DNA of 64,000 nucleotides from JAXDBM01 sp963709485 (GTDB taxonomy: Bacteria > Desulfobacterota > Syntrophia > Syntrophales > Fen-1087): assembly GCA_963709485.1 (NCBI GenBank), contig CAVPWE010000003.1, positions 310,001-374,000 on the forward strand, given 5' to 3'. The position numbers and the translations under genes are program-made. How positions within the stretch are numbered: the stretch's first letter is position 1; every line of letters begins with the position of its first letter. The notes beneath the pieces were generated by a model, which had not been told where the DNA came from, made no database searches, and worked only from the letters and a program-made list of their open reading frames with translations. This document shows positions 34,877 through 44,091 of the stretch, piece by piece.

Positions 34877-36079
34877 ATGACAGGCGACAAAGGGGACATC
34901 TGCGCTGTGCCGGGCTTCCTGGCAAACGGCACTCATGCCGGGATCAAGGAAGGACGCCAGAAGGACCTTTCCCTCATTTTTTCAACCCTGCCGGCGAAGG
35001 CGGCGGCGGTTTTTACCACGAACGCCTTCAAGGCGGCGCCGGTCCTCCTGAACATGGAGCGGATCCGGTCCGGGCAGGCGCAGGCCATCCTGACCAACAG
35101 CGGCAATGCCAATGCGGCAACCGGGGCGGAAGGATACAGGGATGCCCGCGCCATGTCGGGTTTCCTCTCGCGACGGCTCGGCATTCCCGACGATCTGGTG
35201 CTGGTCGCCTCAACGGGCGTCATCGGCCGCCGCCTGCCCGTCAAAAAGATCGAGACGGCAATGGGCAGGCTGATCCGGGGCTTGAGGCCGGACGGGATTG
35301 CCGCCGCCGAAGAGGCCATCATGACGACGGACCGCTTTCCGAAGATCGCCATGAGAAAGGGCCGGATCGGCGAACGGAAGATCACGCTCTGCGGTGTGGC
35401 CAAAGGCGCCGGCATGATCCAGCCGCATATGGCAACAATGCTTTCCTACGTCATGACCGATGCCGCCATTGACGGGGCGGTGCTGGACGCCGTTTTCCGG
35501 CAGGCTGTCGGTGCAAGTTTCAACGCCATCAGCGTAGACGGCTGCATGAGCACCAACGACACGGCGATCATCCTCGCCAACGGCAGTGCCGGAAATCCGC
35601 TGATCCGGAAGCAATCCAAATCACTGGCGGTTTTCCGTGACATGCTTTTCGGCGTTCTGGCCGAACTCTCCCAAAGCATGGTCCGGGACGGCGAAGGGGC
35701 GACCAAGCTGATCCGGATCGCGGTCGAGGAGGCCCGGACGGCCGGCGACGCGAAAAAAATCGCCTATGCCGTCGCCAATTCAAATCTGTTCAAAACGGCC
35801 TGCTTCGGGCAGGACCCCAACTGGGGAAGGATCATCGCCGCGGCCGGAGCCGCGGGAATTCCCCTTCCGGTCGGCAACGTGGCGGTCTATTTTGAAGAGA
35901 TTCCCGTTTTCAAGGACGGTCGCGGCTTGTCGGGAAATCAAAAAGAGCTCTCGAAAATCATGGGAAAGGCCGACATTCAAATCACCGTTCGACTGGGGGC
36001 GGGATCGAAATCCTTCGCCCTGCACACCTCCGACCTGACCTATGAATACGTAAAGATCAACGCCCACTACCATACCTGA
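34877..36079 (+). CDS. argJ: Glutamate N-acetyltransferase/amino-acid N-acetyltransferase (ArgJ)
   Basis: Ornithine acetyltransferase of the cyclic arginine pathway. ArgJ is an Ntn-type self-cleaving enzyme; the cleavage site is at the conserved Ala-Thr in QPHMATMLSY. TNSGNANAATG, VASTGVIGRRLP and the C-terminal DLTYEYVKINAHYHT are typical. 400 residues. GGGAG lies seven bases before ATG 34877. No other arg gene is in the window. Confidence 0.95.
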   Translation: MTGDKGDICAVPGFLANGTHAGIKEGRQKDLSLIFSTLPAKAAAVFTTNAFKAAPVLLNMERIRSGQAQAILTNSGNANAATGAEGYRDARAMSGFLSRRLGIPDDLVLVASTGVIGRRLPVKKIETAMGRLIRGLRPDGIAAAEEAIMTTDRFPKIAMRKGRIGERKITLCGVAKGAGMIQPHMATMLSYVMTDAAIDGAVLDAVFRQAVGASFNAISVDGCMSTNDTAIILANGSAGNPLIRKQSKSLAVFRDMLFGVLAELSQSMVRDGEGATKLIRIAVEEARTAGDAKKIAYAVANSNLFKTACFGQDPNWGRIIAAAGAAGIPLPVGNVAVYFEEIPVFKDGRGLSGNQKELSKIMGKADIQITVRLGAGSKSFALHTSDLTYEYVKINAHYHT

Positions 36080-36139
36080 CCGGCCCGCCGGCTTTTCAGA
36101 TTCAGCGTTCCCTAACGGGACCGTTTTCAGACTTTTCTC

Positions 36140-36168
36140 TTGATTATTTGAAATCTCTGTGTTAAATC
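36140..36168 (+). promoter_or_regulatory. Candidate promoter for rpsB-tsf-pyrH-frr
   Basis: TTGATT (36140-36145), then TAAATC (36163-36168) with a 17-base spacer, or TTAAAT with 16. The 201-base gap between argJ and rpsB is AT-rich here, unlike its surroundings. The -10 is weak. A leader of about 105 bases would result. Confidence 0.4.
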
Positions 36169-36209
36169 TCCACGAATTTCACACATTCCCGGATTGGCCG
36201 GCGTGTGCG

Positions 36210-36221
36210 TTTCCTAGGAAA
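36210..36221. promoter_or_regulatory. 12-bp perfect palindrome in the rpsB leader
   Basis: TTTCCTAGGAAA lies 59 bases before the rpsB start, within the predicted leader. Ribosomal protein S2 controls its own mRNA in some bacteria through leader structure; this may be a DNA site or part of an RNA element. Function is inferred only from position. Confidence 0.35.
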
Positions 36222-36280
36222 TGTGACCGGTTGAGACGATGGGGGTGGCGGAAAAAAACACAGGATAAGGAGTTCGAAGC

Positions 36281-37099
36281 ATGGCAAGCATTTCGATGAA
36301 GGCGTTACTCGAGGCGGGCGTCCATTTCGGTCATCAGACCAACAAATGGAATCCGAAAATGAAGCCCTTTATTTTCGGGGCACGGAACGGGATCTACATC
36401 ATTGACCTCCAGCAGACGGTGGTCCTCTTTCAGACCGCCTATAATTTCGTGGTCGAAACAGTGGCGGCCGGCGGCGAGATCCTGTTTGTGGGGACCAAGA
36501 AGCAGTCGCAGGAATCGATCCGCGAAGAGGCGCAACGGTGCGGGATGCCCTATGTTAACCAGCGCTGGCTGGGCGGAATGATCACGAATTTCAGCACGAT
36601 CAAAAAGAGCATCGACCGGCTCAACAGCCTGGACAAGATGTTCGCCGACGACAGCATTCGGGCCTTTCCGAAAAAGGAGATCCTGAAGCTCCAGAAGGAA
36701 AAGGACAAGCTCGAAAAGGTCCTGGGCGGCATTCGGGCAATCAAGGGACGTCCGGGAGGGCTTTTCATTGTCGATCCGAAACGCGAACAGATCACCGTTC
36801 ATGAGTCCAGGAAACTGAAGATTCCCATCGTCGCCATGGTCGATACCAACTGCAACCCGGACGACATCGATTACATCATTCCCGGCAACGACGATGCCAT
36901 TCGGGCGATCAAGCTGTTCGCTTCGAAGATCGCGGATGCCGTGCTGGAAGGAAAGAAACGCTTTGAAGAGCGGCTGCAGGCCGAAACGAACAAGGATCTC
37001 GCCCCCGAGGGCGCAGAGCGGGAAGCCGATGCCGAGGCCGATGTCCCTGAAAGCGTGGAAACCAAGAGCGGCGGTCCCGGGTATGACGACGTCGCCTGA
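36281..37099 (+). CDS. rpsB: 30S ribosomal protein S2
   Basis: SISMKALLEAGVHFGHQTNKWNPKM at the N-terminus, FVGTKKQSQE, QRWLGGMITNF and VDTNCNPDDIDYIIPGNDDAIRAI are diagnostic. 272 residues, with a C-terminal acidic extension of about 30 residues (Glu/Ala-rich) that varies among bacteria. AAGGAG lies ten bases before the ATG. First gene of the rpsB-tsf-pyrH-frr operon. Confidence 0.97.
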   Translation: MASISMKALLEAGVHFGHQTNKWNPKMKPFIFGARNGIYIIDLQQTVVLFQTAYNFVVETVAAGGEILFVGTKKQSQESIREEAQRCGMPYVNQRWLGGMITNFSTIKKSIDRLNSLDKMFADDSIRAFPKKEILKLQKEKDKLEKVLGGIRAIKGRPGGLFIVDPKREQITVHESRKLKIPIVAMVDTNCNPDDIDYIIPGNDDAIRAIKLFASKIADAVLEGKKRFEERLQAETNKDLAPEGAEREADAEADVPESVETKSGGPGYDDVA

Positions 37100-37150
37100 T
37101 CGCGGCGGCTGTCGGATTGAGGAGAAAAAGGACAGAGGAGGTAGCCTGAA

Positions 37151-37750
37151 TTGAATATCACATCGGACATGGTTAAAGATTTGCGGGTGAAGACCGGCGC
37201 GGGCATGATGGACTGCAAGGAGGCCCTGGCGGCGGCCGCCGGCGATTTTGAAAAGGCCATTGATTATTTAAGGAAGAAGGGCATGTCGGCCGCGACGAAA
37301 CGTTCGTCCAAGGCGGCCAAGGACGGAACGGTCGCCACTTACATCCATATGGGAGGCCGGATCGGCGTCCTGGTGGAGGTGAACTGCGAAACGGATTTTG
37401 TGGCCAAGACGGAAGATTTTCAGACCATGGCCCGGGACATTGCCATGCACGTGGCGGCTTCCAATCCGCTGTATGTGAGGGCCGATGAAATTCCGGCGGA
37501 AACGCTGGAGCGTGAGAAGGCCATCTACCGGGACCAGCTTACGGCTGAAAAAAAACCTGAAAAGATCTGGGACAAGATCATCGAAGGAAAACTTAAAAAG
37601 TATGCCGAGGAAGTGTGCCTCGTCGATCAGAAGTTCATCAAGAATACCGACATCACCGTCGGAACACTGGTCAGCAACATGATCGCCAAAACCGGCGAGA
37701 ACATCGTCATCCGGCGCTTTGCCCGTTACCAGCTGGGTGAGGAGAAATAA
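37151..37750 (+). CDS. tsf: Elongation factor Ts
   Basis: Guanine-nucleotide exchange factor for EF-Tu. RVKTGAGMMDCKEAL and the contact motif CETDFVAKTEDF are present. At 199 residues it is the short form, with a single C-terminal core subdomain, as in many non-enteric bacteria. The start codon is TTG 37151; AGGAGG nine bases upstream and the match of the N-terminus to the family support it. Confidence 0.95.
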   Translation: MNITSDMVKDLRVKTGAGMMDCKEALAAAAGDFEKAIDYLRKKGMSAATKRSSKAAKDGTVATYIHMGGRIGVLVEVNCETDFVAKTEDFQTMARDIAMHVAASNPLYVRADEIPAETLEREKAIYRDQLTAEKKPEKIWDKIIEGKLKKYAEEVCLVDQKFIKNTDITVGTLVSNMIAKTGENIVIRRFARYQLGEEK

Positions 37751-37759
37751 GCACTGCCG

Positions 37760-38485
37760 ATGGACAGGCCCGTTTATCAGCGTGTGGTCCTCAAACTGAG
37801 CGGCGAGGCCCTGATGGGATCGCGCACCTTCGGAATCGATCCGGGGGTGGTGAGTCACATCGCCGGGGAGATCCGCGAGGTCGTTGCCCTGGGAATTCAG
37901 TTGGGCGTAGTGATCGGCGGCGGCAACATCTTCCGGGGACTCACGGCCGAAAATGAACGGGGCATCGACCGGACGGTGGCGGACTACATGGGGATGCTGG
38001 CCACGGTGATCAACAGCCTGGCGCTGCAGAGCGCTCTGGAGTCCATCGGCGTCGCGACCCGGGTGCAGTCGGCCATTGAGATCAAAGAGGTGGCGGAGCC
38101 GTACATACAGCGGAGGGCCGTACGCCATCTGGAGAAGGGGCGGGTGGTCATCTTCGCCGGGGGGACCGGGAACCCCTTTTTCACGACCGATACGGCGGCC
38201 TCCCTGCGGGCCATTGAAATCAAGGCCGACGCCATCATCAAGGCCACCAAGGTCGATGGCGTCTACGACAGGGACCCCGTCAAATACCGGGACGCCCGGA
38301 TGTACGAGAAGATCAGCTACACCGACGTGCTGACAAAAAACCTGAAGGTGATGGATGCAACGGCCATATCCCTGTGCCGTGAAAATCGTCTGCCCATTGT
38401 GGTCTTCAATCTTTTAAAGGACGGAAACATCAAAGCGGTCATATGCGGACATTCCATCGGAACGGCCGTAGGAGGTGAGCCATGA
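37760..38485 (+). CDS. pyrH: Uridylate kinase
   Basis: UMP to UDP. LKLSGEALMG, the GGGNIFRG loop, DYMGMLATVINSLALQ and FAGGTGNPFFTTDTAASLRA are the UMP-kinase hallmarks; 241 residues. Its TGA overlaps the frr start (ATGA). Standard order tsf-pyrH-frr. Confidence 0.96.
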   Translation: MDRPVYQRVVLKLSGEALMGSRTFGIDPGVVSHIAGEIREVVALGIQLGVVIGGGNIFRGLTAENERGIDRTVADYMGMLATVINSLALQSALESIGVATRVQSAIEIKEVAEPYIQRRAVRHLEKGRVVIFAGGTGNPFFTTDTAASLRAIEIKADAIIKATKVDGVYDRDPVKYRDARMYEKISYTDVLTKNLKVMDATAISLCRENRLPIVVFNLLKDGNIKAVICGHSIGTAVGGEP

Positions 38486-39039
38486 AGGATGCGATTTTTA
38501 AGGAATTGAAGGAAAATACGGAAAAGGCCATGCAGGCGCTGGACAAATCCTTCAACAAGGTCAGAACGGGCAGGGCGTCGCTGAACCTGCTGGACGGAAT
38601 CAAAGTGGATTACTACGGGGTGCCGACGCCGCTGAACCAGGTGGCCAGCCTTTCCGTGCCGGAGAGCCGGCTGATCCTCATCTCCCCCTGGGACATCACC
38701 GCCATCGGCGCCATCGAGAAGGCGATCCAGAAGTCCGATCTGGGCCTGATGCCGGCCAACGACGGGAAGTTGATCCGGCTTCCCATCCCCCAGCTGACGG
38801 AAGAACGCCGCCGGGAACTGGTCAAGGTCGTCAAAAAAATGGCCGAGGAATCCAAGGTGAAGCTGAGAAACGCCAGGCGGGATGCCAACGAGCGATTCAA
38901 GTCCCTGAAGAAAGAAAACGCGATTTCCGAAGACGAGATGTTCACGCAGCAGGAGCAGGTCCAGAAGCTGACGGACAAGGCCATCGAAAAGCTCGATGCC
39001 ATGCTGGCCGCCAAGGAAAAAGACATCATGCAGATATAG
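38482..39039 (+). CDS. frr: Ribosome recycling factor
   Basis: Splits post-termination ribosomes with EF-G. NKVRTGRASLNLLDGIKVDYYG, SPWDITAIGAIEKAIQKSDLGLMP and PQLTEERRRELVK are canonical; 185 residues. GGAGGTGAGCC sits before the ATG, which overlaps the pyrH stop. A strong terminator follows. Confidence 0.97.
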   Translation: MKDAIFKELKENTEKAMQALDKSFNKVRTGRASLNLLDGIKVDYYGVPTPLNQVASLSVPESRLILISPWDITAIGAIEKAIQKSDLGLMPANDGKLIRLPIPQLTEERRRELVKVVKKMAEESKVKLRNARRDANERFKSLKKENAISEDEMFTQQEQVQKLTDKAIEKLDAMLAAKEKDIMQI

Positions 39040-39067
39040 GGACGGCGGGGACGGGTTAGCCGGTACG

Positions 39068-39095
39068 GGGGAGCCTTCGGGCTCCCCGTTTTTTT
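39068..39095 (+). terminator. Rho-independent terminator after frr
   Basis: GGGGAGCC (39068-39075) and GGCTCCCC (39080-39087) form an 8-bp stem closed by a TTCG tetraloop, followed by G and seven T. It ends the rpsB-tsf-pyrH-frr transcript. The rest of the 164-base gap to uppS shows no clear promoter. Confidence 0.9.
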
Positions 39096-39203
39096 ATGAC
39101 GCGCCACCGTTCCGCTCTGTTCTTGTCAGAGCGGGGCGGTTGTGATAGGCAGATATCTCATGATCCTCAACTTGCTTCCATACGGAAGAGATGCGGCTAC
39201 GCC

Positions 39204-39950
39204 ATGACGGAGATCGATCCCGGGAACCTGCCCCGCCACATTGCCATTATCATGGATGGAAACGGCCGGTGGGCAAAACAGCACGCAATGGGAAGGATCG
39301 CCGGCCACAAAAAAGGAGCGGAGGCGGTCCGCGCCACAGTAAGGGCCTGCCGGGAGATCGGCATTCCGGTGTTGACGCTCTATGCCTTTTCCACGGAAAA
39401 CTGGCTCCGGCCCGCCCGTGAAGTCAAAGCCCTCATGCGCCTGCTCGAGGAGTACCTGCGTTTGGAGATCCAGGAAATGATGGACAACGGCATCCGGCTG
39501 ACCACCATCGGGGACAGGGAAGCCCTGAAGGAGCCCATTCGCTCCGTACTTCGGGAAACCATCGCACGGACGGCACGCAACGGGGAGATGACGCTCAATC
39601 TGGCGCTGAGCTACGGGGGGCGCGACGAAATCGTCGGCGCCGTCAGAAGCCTTGTGAAGGACGTTCAAAAGGGCGTTCTGGCGGAGCCGGATATCACGCA
39701 GGACTCGTTTTCCCGCTATCTCGATACGGTCGGCCTGCCAGACCCGGACCTCCTGATCCGGACCAGCGGCGAGTACCGGATCAGCAATTTTCTGCTCTGG
39801 CAGTGTGCCTACGCGGAATTCTATTTCACGGATGTCCTGTGGCCGGACTTCAACCGTGAAGAACTGTTCCGGGCGATCGCCGAGTACCAGCGGCGGGAGC
39901 GGCGCTTCGGGCTCACCAGCGACCAGATCCGGGGGGGACGAACGAAATGA
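39204..39950 (+). CDS. uppS: Undecaprenyl diphosphate synthase
   Basis: Cis-prenyltransferase that makes the C55 lipid carrier. PRHIAIIMDGNGRWAK (catalytic Asp), GHKKGAEAVR, TLYAFSTENWLRP and the C-terminal LLIRTSGEYRISNFLLWQ are intact. 248 residues from ATG 39204; an open frame extends upstream to 39096 but overlaps the terminator. No strong ribosome-binding site is seen. Its stop overlaps cdsA by ATGA. Confidence 0.95.
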   Translation: MTEIDPGNLPRHIAIIMDGNGRWAKQHAMGRIAGHKKGAEAVRATVRACREIGIPVLTLYAFSTENWLRPAREVKALMRLLEEYLRLEIQEMMDNGIRLTTIGDREALKEPIRSVLRETIARTARNGEMTLNLALSYGGRDEIVGAVRSLVKDVQKGVLAEPDITQDSFSRYLDTVGLPDPDLLIRTSGEYRISNFLLWQCAYAEFYFTDVLWPDFNREELFRAIAEYQRRERRFGLTSDQIRGGRTK

Positions 39951-40753
39951 CGACACATCTGAAGCGGTGGCTCACTGCCATCGTTGCCGTACCGCTGCTG
40001 CTGGCCGTAATCTTCTGGGCATCCGATGCCGTATTTTCATCCGTGATCGTGATCGTCATTCTCGTCGGGGTCGGTGAATATAACCAAATCGTCTTCGGGG
40101 CGGGCCATGTCTGGGAGAAGACGGAAGCCCTGCTGATGGGATTCCTGATTCCCCTGTCCGTTTATCTGGGCGATATGCGGCTGCTCATGGCGCTGCTGAG
40201 CTTTGGCGTGCTGGTTGTATTCTTTTCCGGCCTGCTCCGGATCCGGGAGGAGAAATTCGACATCCTGCCCGTCGGGAAACTGGTTCTGGGGTTCATGTAC
40301 GTGCCGCTGATGATGTCCTATTTCATTCTCATCCGCCGCTTTGAGCAGGGGAGCCTCTGGATCCTCTTTCTGCTGGTGCTCGCCTTTGCCGGCGACGTGA
40401 CGGCCTATTACGTGGGCAGAAATTTCGGCAGGAGAAAACTGCTGCCGCTGGTCAGTCCGAACAAGACGGTGGAAGGGACCCTCGGCCTGTTTGCCGGCAG
40501 CGTTGCGGGCTGCGTCATCTTCCAGCAGTTCTTCTTTCCCTCTCTTCCCGTCGTTCATGCCGTCGCCCTGGGCTTTTTCGGAAGCGTGATCGGACAGCTC
40601 GGCGATCTGTGCGAATCCGCCATGAAAAGGGCGTCCGGAGTCAAGGATTCCGGGTCCATCCTGCCCGGTCACGGCGGCATTCTGGATCGGCTCGACTGTC
40701 TGATTTTCATTGCCCCCTTCCTCTACTATTACCGCGTATTCGTCATTCCATGA
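39947..40753 (+). CDS. cdsA: Phosphatidate cytidylyltransferase
   Basis: Makes CDP-diacylglycerol from phosphatidic acid and CTP. Seven or eight membrane helices; the signature near the C-terminus reads SGVKDSGSILPGHGGILDRLDCLI, which carries the catalytic Asp residues. 268 residues. It is coupled at both ends: ATGA with uppS before and with dxr after. CDP-DAG from this enzyme feeds the pssA gene at 44736. Confidence 0.95.
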   Translation: MTTHLKRWLTAIVAVPLLLAVIFWASDAVFSSVIVIVILVGVGEYNQIVFGAGHVWEKTEALLMGFLIPLSVYLGDMRLLMALLSFGVLVVFFSGLLRIREEKFDILPVGKLVLGFMYVPLMMSYFILIRRFEQGSLWILFLLVLAFAGDVTAYYVGRNFGRRKLLPLVSPNKTVEGTLGLFAGSVAGCVIFQQFFFPSLPVVHAVALGFFGSVIGQLGDLCESAMKRASGVKDSGSILPGHGGILDRLDCLIFIAPFLYYYRVFVIP

Positions 40754-41919
40754 AAAAGGTATCGATTCTCGGAAGCACCGGATCCATCGGCGTCAGCACG
40801 CTTGACGTAATCGCGCAGCATTCGTCGTCATTTTCCGTCGCCGCTCTCGCCGGGGGGCGGAACATCGGCCTGCTGAAAAGCCAGATCGAACGTTTTCATC
40901 CCGCGTTGGCTTCCGTCTTGGACGAGCCGCATGCGGAACGCCTGCGGGAAATCCTGCCGCCCGGCTGCGCCACGGACGTGCTCTCAGGGGCGGACGGCTA
41001 TCGCGAAGTCGCGCGCCACGGGGAGGCGGACATGGTGGTGTCGGCCATGGTGGGAGCGGCGGGGCTGCTGCCCACGCTGGAGGCCATCGATGCGGGGAAA
41101 AACATCGCTTTGGCCAACAAGGAGACCCTGGTCATGGCGGGAAGCCTCGTGGTCGAAAAAGCAAGGAGCAGGCAGGTCCTCATCCTGCCCGTGGACAGCG
41201 AGCACAGCGCCATCCATCAATGCCTGTCGGGGCACCGGCCGGACGACATTCGGCGGATCATTCTGACGGCATCCGGCGGTCCCTTCCGGACGTTTTCCGC
41301 GGAACAGCTTGACGCAGTGACGCCTGCCGCCGCCCTGAGGCACCCGAACTGGGAGATGGGACGGAAGATCACGATCGATTCCGCCTCCATGATGAACAAG
41401 GGTCTTGAAATCATCGAGGCCCGGTGGCTGTTCGATATCGGCATCGACCGCATCGACGTCCTGGTTCACCCGAAAAGCATCGTCCATTCCATGGTGGAGT
41501 ACCGGGACGGGTCTGTTGTTGCCCAGATGGGGATTCCGGACATGCGCATTCCCATCGCCTACGCCTTGTCCTATCCGGCAAGGCTTCCGCTTCGGGAGGC
41601 TGCGCTGGATCTGATCCAGGCGAGCCCGCTCGAATTTTTCGAGCCGGACCTGGAACGGTTCCCCTGCCTGAGGCTGGCCCGCGATGCGGGAAAGGCGGGC
41701 GGGACGATGCCCGCCGTCCTGAATGGGGCCAATGAGGTCGCCGTGGCGGCTTTCCTGGAGGAGCGGATCCGCTTCAGGGATTTGCCTGTCGTGATTTCAA
41801 GGGTGCTGGATCGGCACCGGCCGGTTGCTTCACCGGACCTCGACCAGATTCTGCAGGCCGACCGATGGGCCCGGCGGGAAACGGATTATTTCGTTGAGAG
41901 AATCGCGGAAAACGGGTAA
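40750..41919 (+). CDS. dxr: 1-deoxy-D-xylulose 5-phosphate reductoisomerase
   Basis: First committed step of the MEP isoprenoid pathway. SILGSTGSIGVSTLDV is the NADPH loop; ALANKETLVMAG, PVDSEHSAI and NWEMGRKITIDSASMMNKGLE are the family motifs; 389 residues. Its ATG overlaps the cdsA stop. Together with ispG at 51144 it shows a MEP pathway feeding uppS. Confidence 0.97.
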   Translation: MKKVSILGSTGSIGVSTLDVIAQHSSSFSVAALAGGRNIGLLKSQIERFHPALASVLDEPHAERLREILPPGCATDVLSGADGYREVARHGEADMVVSAMVGAAGLLPTLEAIDAGKNIALANKETLVMAGSLVVEKARSRQVLILPVDSEHSAIHQCLSGHRPDDIRRIILTASGGPFRTFSAEQLDAVTPAAALRHPNWEMGRKITIDSASMMNKGLEIIEARWLFDIGIDRIDVLVHPKSIVHSMVEYRDGSVVAQMGIPDMRIPIAYALSYPARLPLREAALDLIQASPLEFFEPDLERFPCLRLARDAGKAGGTMPAVLNGANEVAVAAFLEERIRFRDLPVVISRVLDRHRPVASPDLDQILQADRWARRETDYFVERIAENG

Positions 41920-41967
41920 GTAATACGTCTTTTTTCGCAAAGCGCTCGACATGGAAGGAGCAATGAA

Positions 41968-43071
41968 TTGATCGGAATCAGCGTCGTATCCTTGATTGTC
42001 CTGCTGGGAGTGCTCATCTTTGCACACGAGCTGGGCCATTTTCTGATGGCAAAAAAGTCCGGCGTGGGCGTGCTCAAGTTTTCTCTGGGCTTCGGCCCGA
42101 AAATCATCGGGAAAAAGATCGGCGAAACGGAGTACCTGCTTTCCGCCGTCCCCCTGGGGGGGTATGTGAAGCTCCTCGGTGAATCGGATGTGGAGGGATT
42201 GTCGGAAGATGAGCAGAAGCGGTCCTTCAGCAAGCAGTCCGTTCTGAAAAGGATCCTGATCGTGGCCGCAGGTCCCGCCTTCAACTTTCTGCTGGCCATC
42301 GTGATTTTCGCCGTTGTCTTCATGTGGGGTGTGCCCGTGCTGACCAGCCAGATCGGCAGCATCCAGGAGGGTTCACCGGCCTTCGAAGCGGGCCTGAAGG
42401 AAGGCGACGTCATCCTGGCCCTGGACGGCGCCGGGGTGTCGCGCTGGGACAGGCTGGCGGAAACGATCGGCCAAAGCAGGGGAAAGCCTTTGAAAGTCGC
42501 CTTCAGCAGGAACGGCGTCCGGCAGGAATTGACGGTCACGCCACGGCTGCAGAAATCCAAGAGCATCTTCGGCGAGGATGAGGAGGCTTACAAACTGGGC
42601 ATCGGTGCGTCCTCCCAGACTTTCATCGAGCGGCTGAATCCCGCCGAAGCCGCCTGGACGAGCCTGAAGCAGACCTGGATGATCAGCAAGCTCACACTGG
42701 TCAGCATTGTCAAGATCTTCGAAGGCGTTCTCTCGCCGAAAACGCTGGGAGGGCCGATTCTGATCGCCCAGATGGCGGGCACGTCCGCGCGGGAAGGCAT
42801 TGTCCCCTTCATCATCTTCATGGCGCTGCTCAGCATCAACCTCGCCGTGCTGAACCTGCTCCCGGTCCCCGTGCTCGACGGGGGGCACCTGCTGTTCTAT
42901 CTCATAGAAATCGTGAAGGGCAGCGAGGTCAGCGTAAAATGGCGGGAAATGGCCAATCAGATCGGCTTCATCCTGCTGATCCTCCTGATGATCTTCGTCT
43001 TCATGATGGACATTGACCGTCTGAACATCAAGGCCGTCAATGAATTCACCAAATTCTTCACGGGCAAATAG
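41968..43071 (+). CDS. rseP: Site-2 metalloprotease RseP/MmpL (M50B)
   Basis: Membrane zinc protease that cuts membrane-embedded anti-sigma factors or signal-peptide remnants. HELGH in the first helix and the NLLPVPVLDGGH motif near the C-terminus form the site; a single PDZ domain (about 115-185) lies between, while E. coli RseP has two. 367 residues. The start is TTG 41968: AAGGAG ends seven bases before it, while the ATG at 41963 is in another frame and stops after one codon. Confidence 0.94.
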   Translation: MIGISVVSLIVLLGVLIFAHELGHFLMAKKSGVGVLKFSLGFGPKIIGKKIGETEYLLSAVPLGGYVKLLGESDVEGLSEDEQKRSFSKQSVLKRILIVAAGPAFNFLLAIVIFAVVFMWGVPVLTSQIGSIQEGSPAFEAGLKEGDVILALDGAGVSRWDRLAETIGQSRGKPLKVAFSRNGVRQELTVTPRLQKSKSIFGEDEEAYKLGIGASSQTFIERLNPAEAAWTSLKQTWMISKLTLVSIVKIFEGVLSPKTLGGPILIAQMAGTSAREGIVPFIIFMALLSINLAVLNLLPVPVLDGGHLLFYLIEIVKGSEVSVKWREMANQIGFILLILLMIFVFMMDIDRLNIKAVNEFTKFFTGK

Positions 43072-43081
43072 CGGCCTTGTA

Positions 43082-43778
43082 ATGAACATTCTTGCGATCG
43101 ACACGTCACAGAAAACGGTCAGCGTCGCCCTGCTTGAAGATGCAGCCATCCGCGCCGAAAGCTTCATCAACAGAGGCATCAATCATGCCGAGGTGCTCCT
43201 GCCCGCGATCGATCAAACCTGTCGGACCGGGGGCCTGCGCCTCGGTCAAATCGACCTCTATGCTTTAACCCTCGGTCCGGGCTCCTTCACCGGTCTCCGG
43301 GTCGGGGCCAGCACGGTCAAAGGCCTTGCGCTGGCGACAGGAAAACCCGTTGTAGGCGTCTCCACTCTGGATGCCCTGGCGCAAAACGGCGCATCGTCGG
43401 ACCGGCTGATCTGCCCGGTGCTCAATGCCCAGAAACAGCAGGTCTACACCGCCGGTTACCGCAGCCGGGGTGGCTGGGCGATTGGAAAAAGCGACGGATG
43501 AGCGCGTCGTGAATCTGGAAGACCTTCTCGGCGGTCTGCGGGAAGATGCCCTTTTCCTCGGTGACGGAGCCGTTGCCTATGAAGAGCAGATCCGGGCAGC
43601 CCTTCGGGAAAAGGCTTTTTTTGTCGCCGGCCACCAGCACGATGTGCGGGCGGCGGCGGTGGGCCTTCTCGGCTACAGGAAATATCTGGACGGGGACGTG
43701 CTCGACCTTTGCCGATTCACCCCGCGATACCTTCGGCTTTCCGAAGCGGAGACCCGCCTGCAAATGCGGCAAACCTGA
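43082..43778 (+). pseudogene. tsaB: tRNA threonylcarbamoyladenosine protein TsaB, frameshifted
   Basis: TsaB works with TsaD in making t6A of tRNA. The first frame gives LAIDTSQKTVSVALL, INHAEVLLPAID, TLGPGSFTGLRVGASTVKGLA and VLNAQKQQVYTAGYR, then stops at 43501. The expected C-terminal half (LEKATDERVVNLEDLLGG to FTPRYLRLSEAE) continues in the +1 frame to TGA 43776-43778. One extra base between about 43455 and 43485, a stretch rich in G runs, would explain it. TsaB is usually needed for growth, so a sequence error is at least as likely as true loss. Confidence 0.85.
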
Positions 43779-43865
43779 TTTTACGGGGGCGGGGTGGCGA
43801 CATGCGCAATTGACAAGAAACCGGTATTGGGATAGAAGGAAAGTGCGGCGGGAGGAGCCGGATGG

Positions 43866-44087
43866 ATGGAAAAGGCTGAATTGCTTTTGATCGAAAAGTA
43901 TATTCACCAGGACGAGGAACTGAAGCGGCACGTCGAAAATCACGGAAGGTTTGAAGGGACGCTGGCGGAATTCAACCGGCGGCGCTATCTCAGTCCGGAG
44001 GAGCAGGTCGAGAAAAAGAACCTTCAGAAGATGAAATTACGCGAAAAGGAACAAATACTCCGGATACTGGAAAAGTATCCGTCCTGA
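43866..44087 (+). CDS. Small coiled-coil protein (DUF465/YdcH-like)
   Basis: 73 residues, highly charged and helical (LLIEKYIHQDEELKRHVENH, then EEQVEKKNLQKMKLREKEQILRIL). Matches the YdcH/DUF465 pattern of two short coiled-coil helices joined by a YLSPEEQ turn. GGGAGGAG lies before the ATG. Role unknown; it precedes psd by four bases and is probably cotranscribed with it. Confidence 0.8.
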   Translation: MEKAELLLIEKYIHQDEELKRHVENHGRFEGTLAEFNRRRYLSPEEQVEKKNLQKMKLREKEQILRILEKYPS

Positions 44088-44091
44088 AGCC

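Noticed and set aside
36080..36110. CCGG/CCGG hairpin after argJ as a terminator
   Set aside because: Only four base pairs and a short T run; too weak to call.
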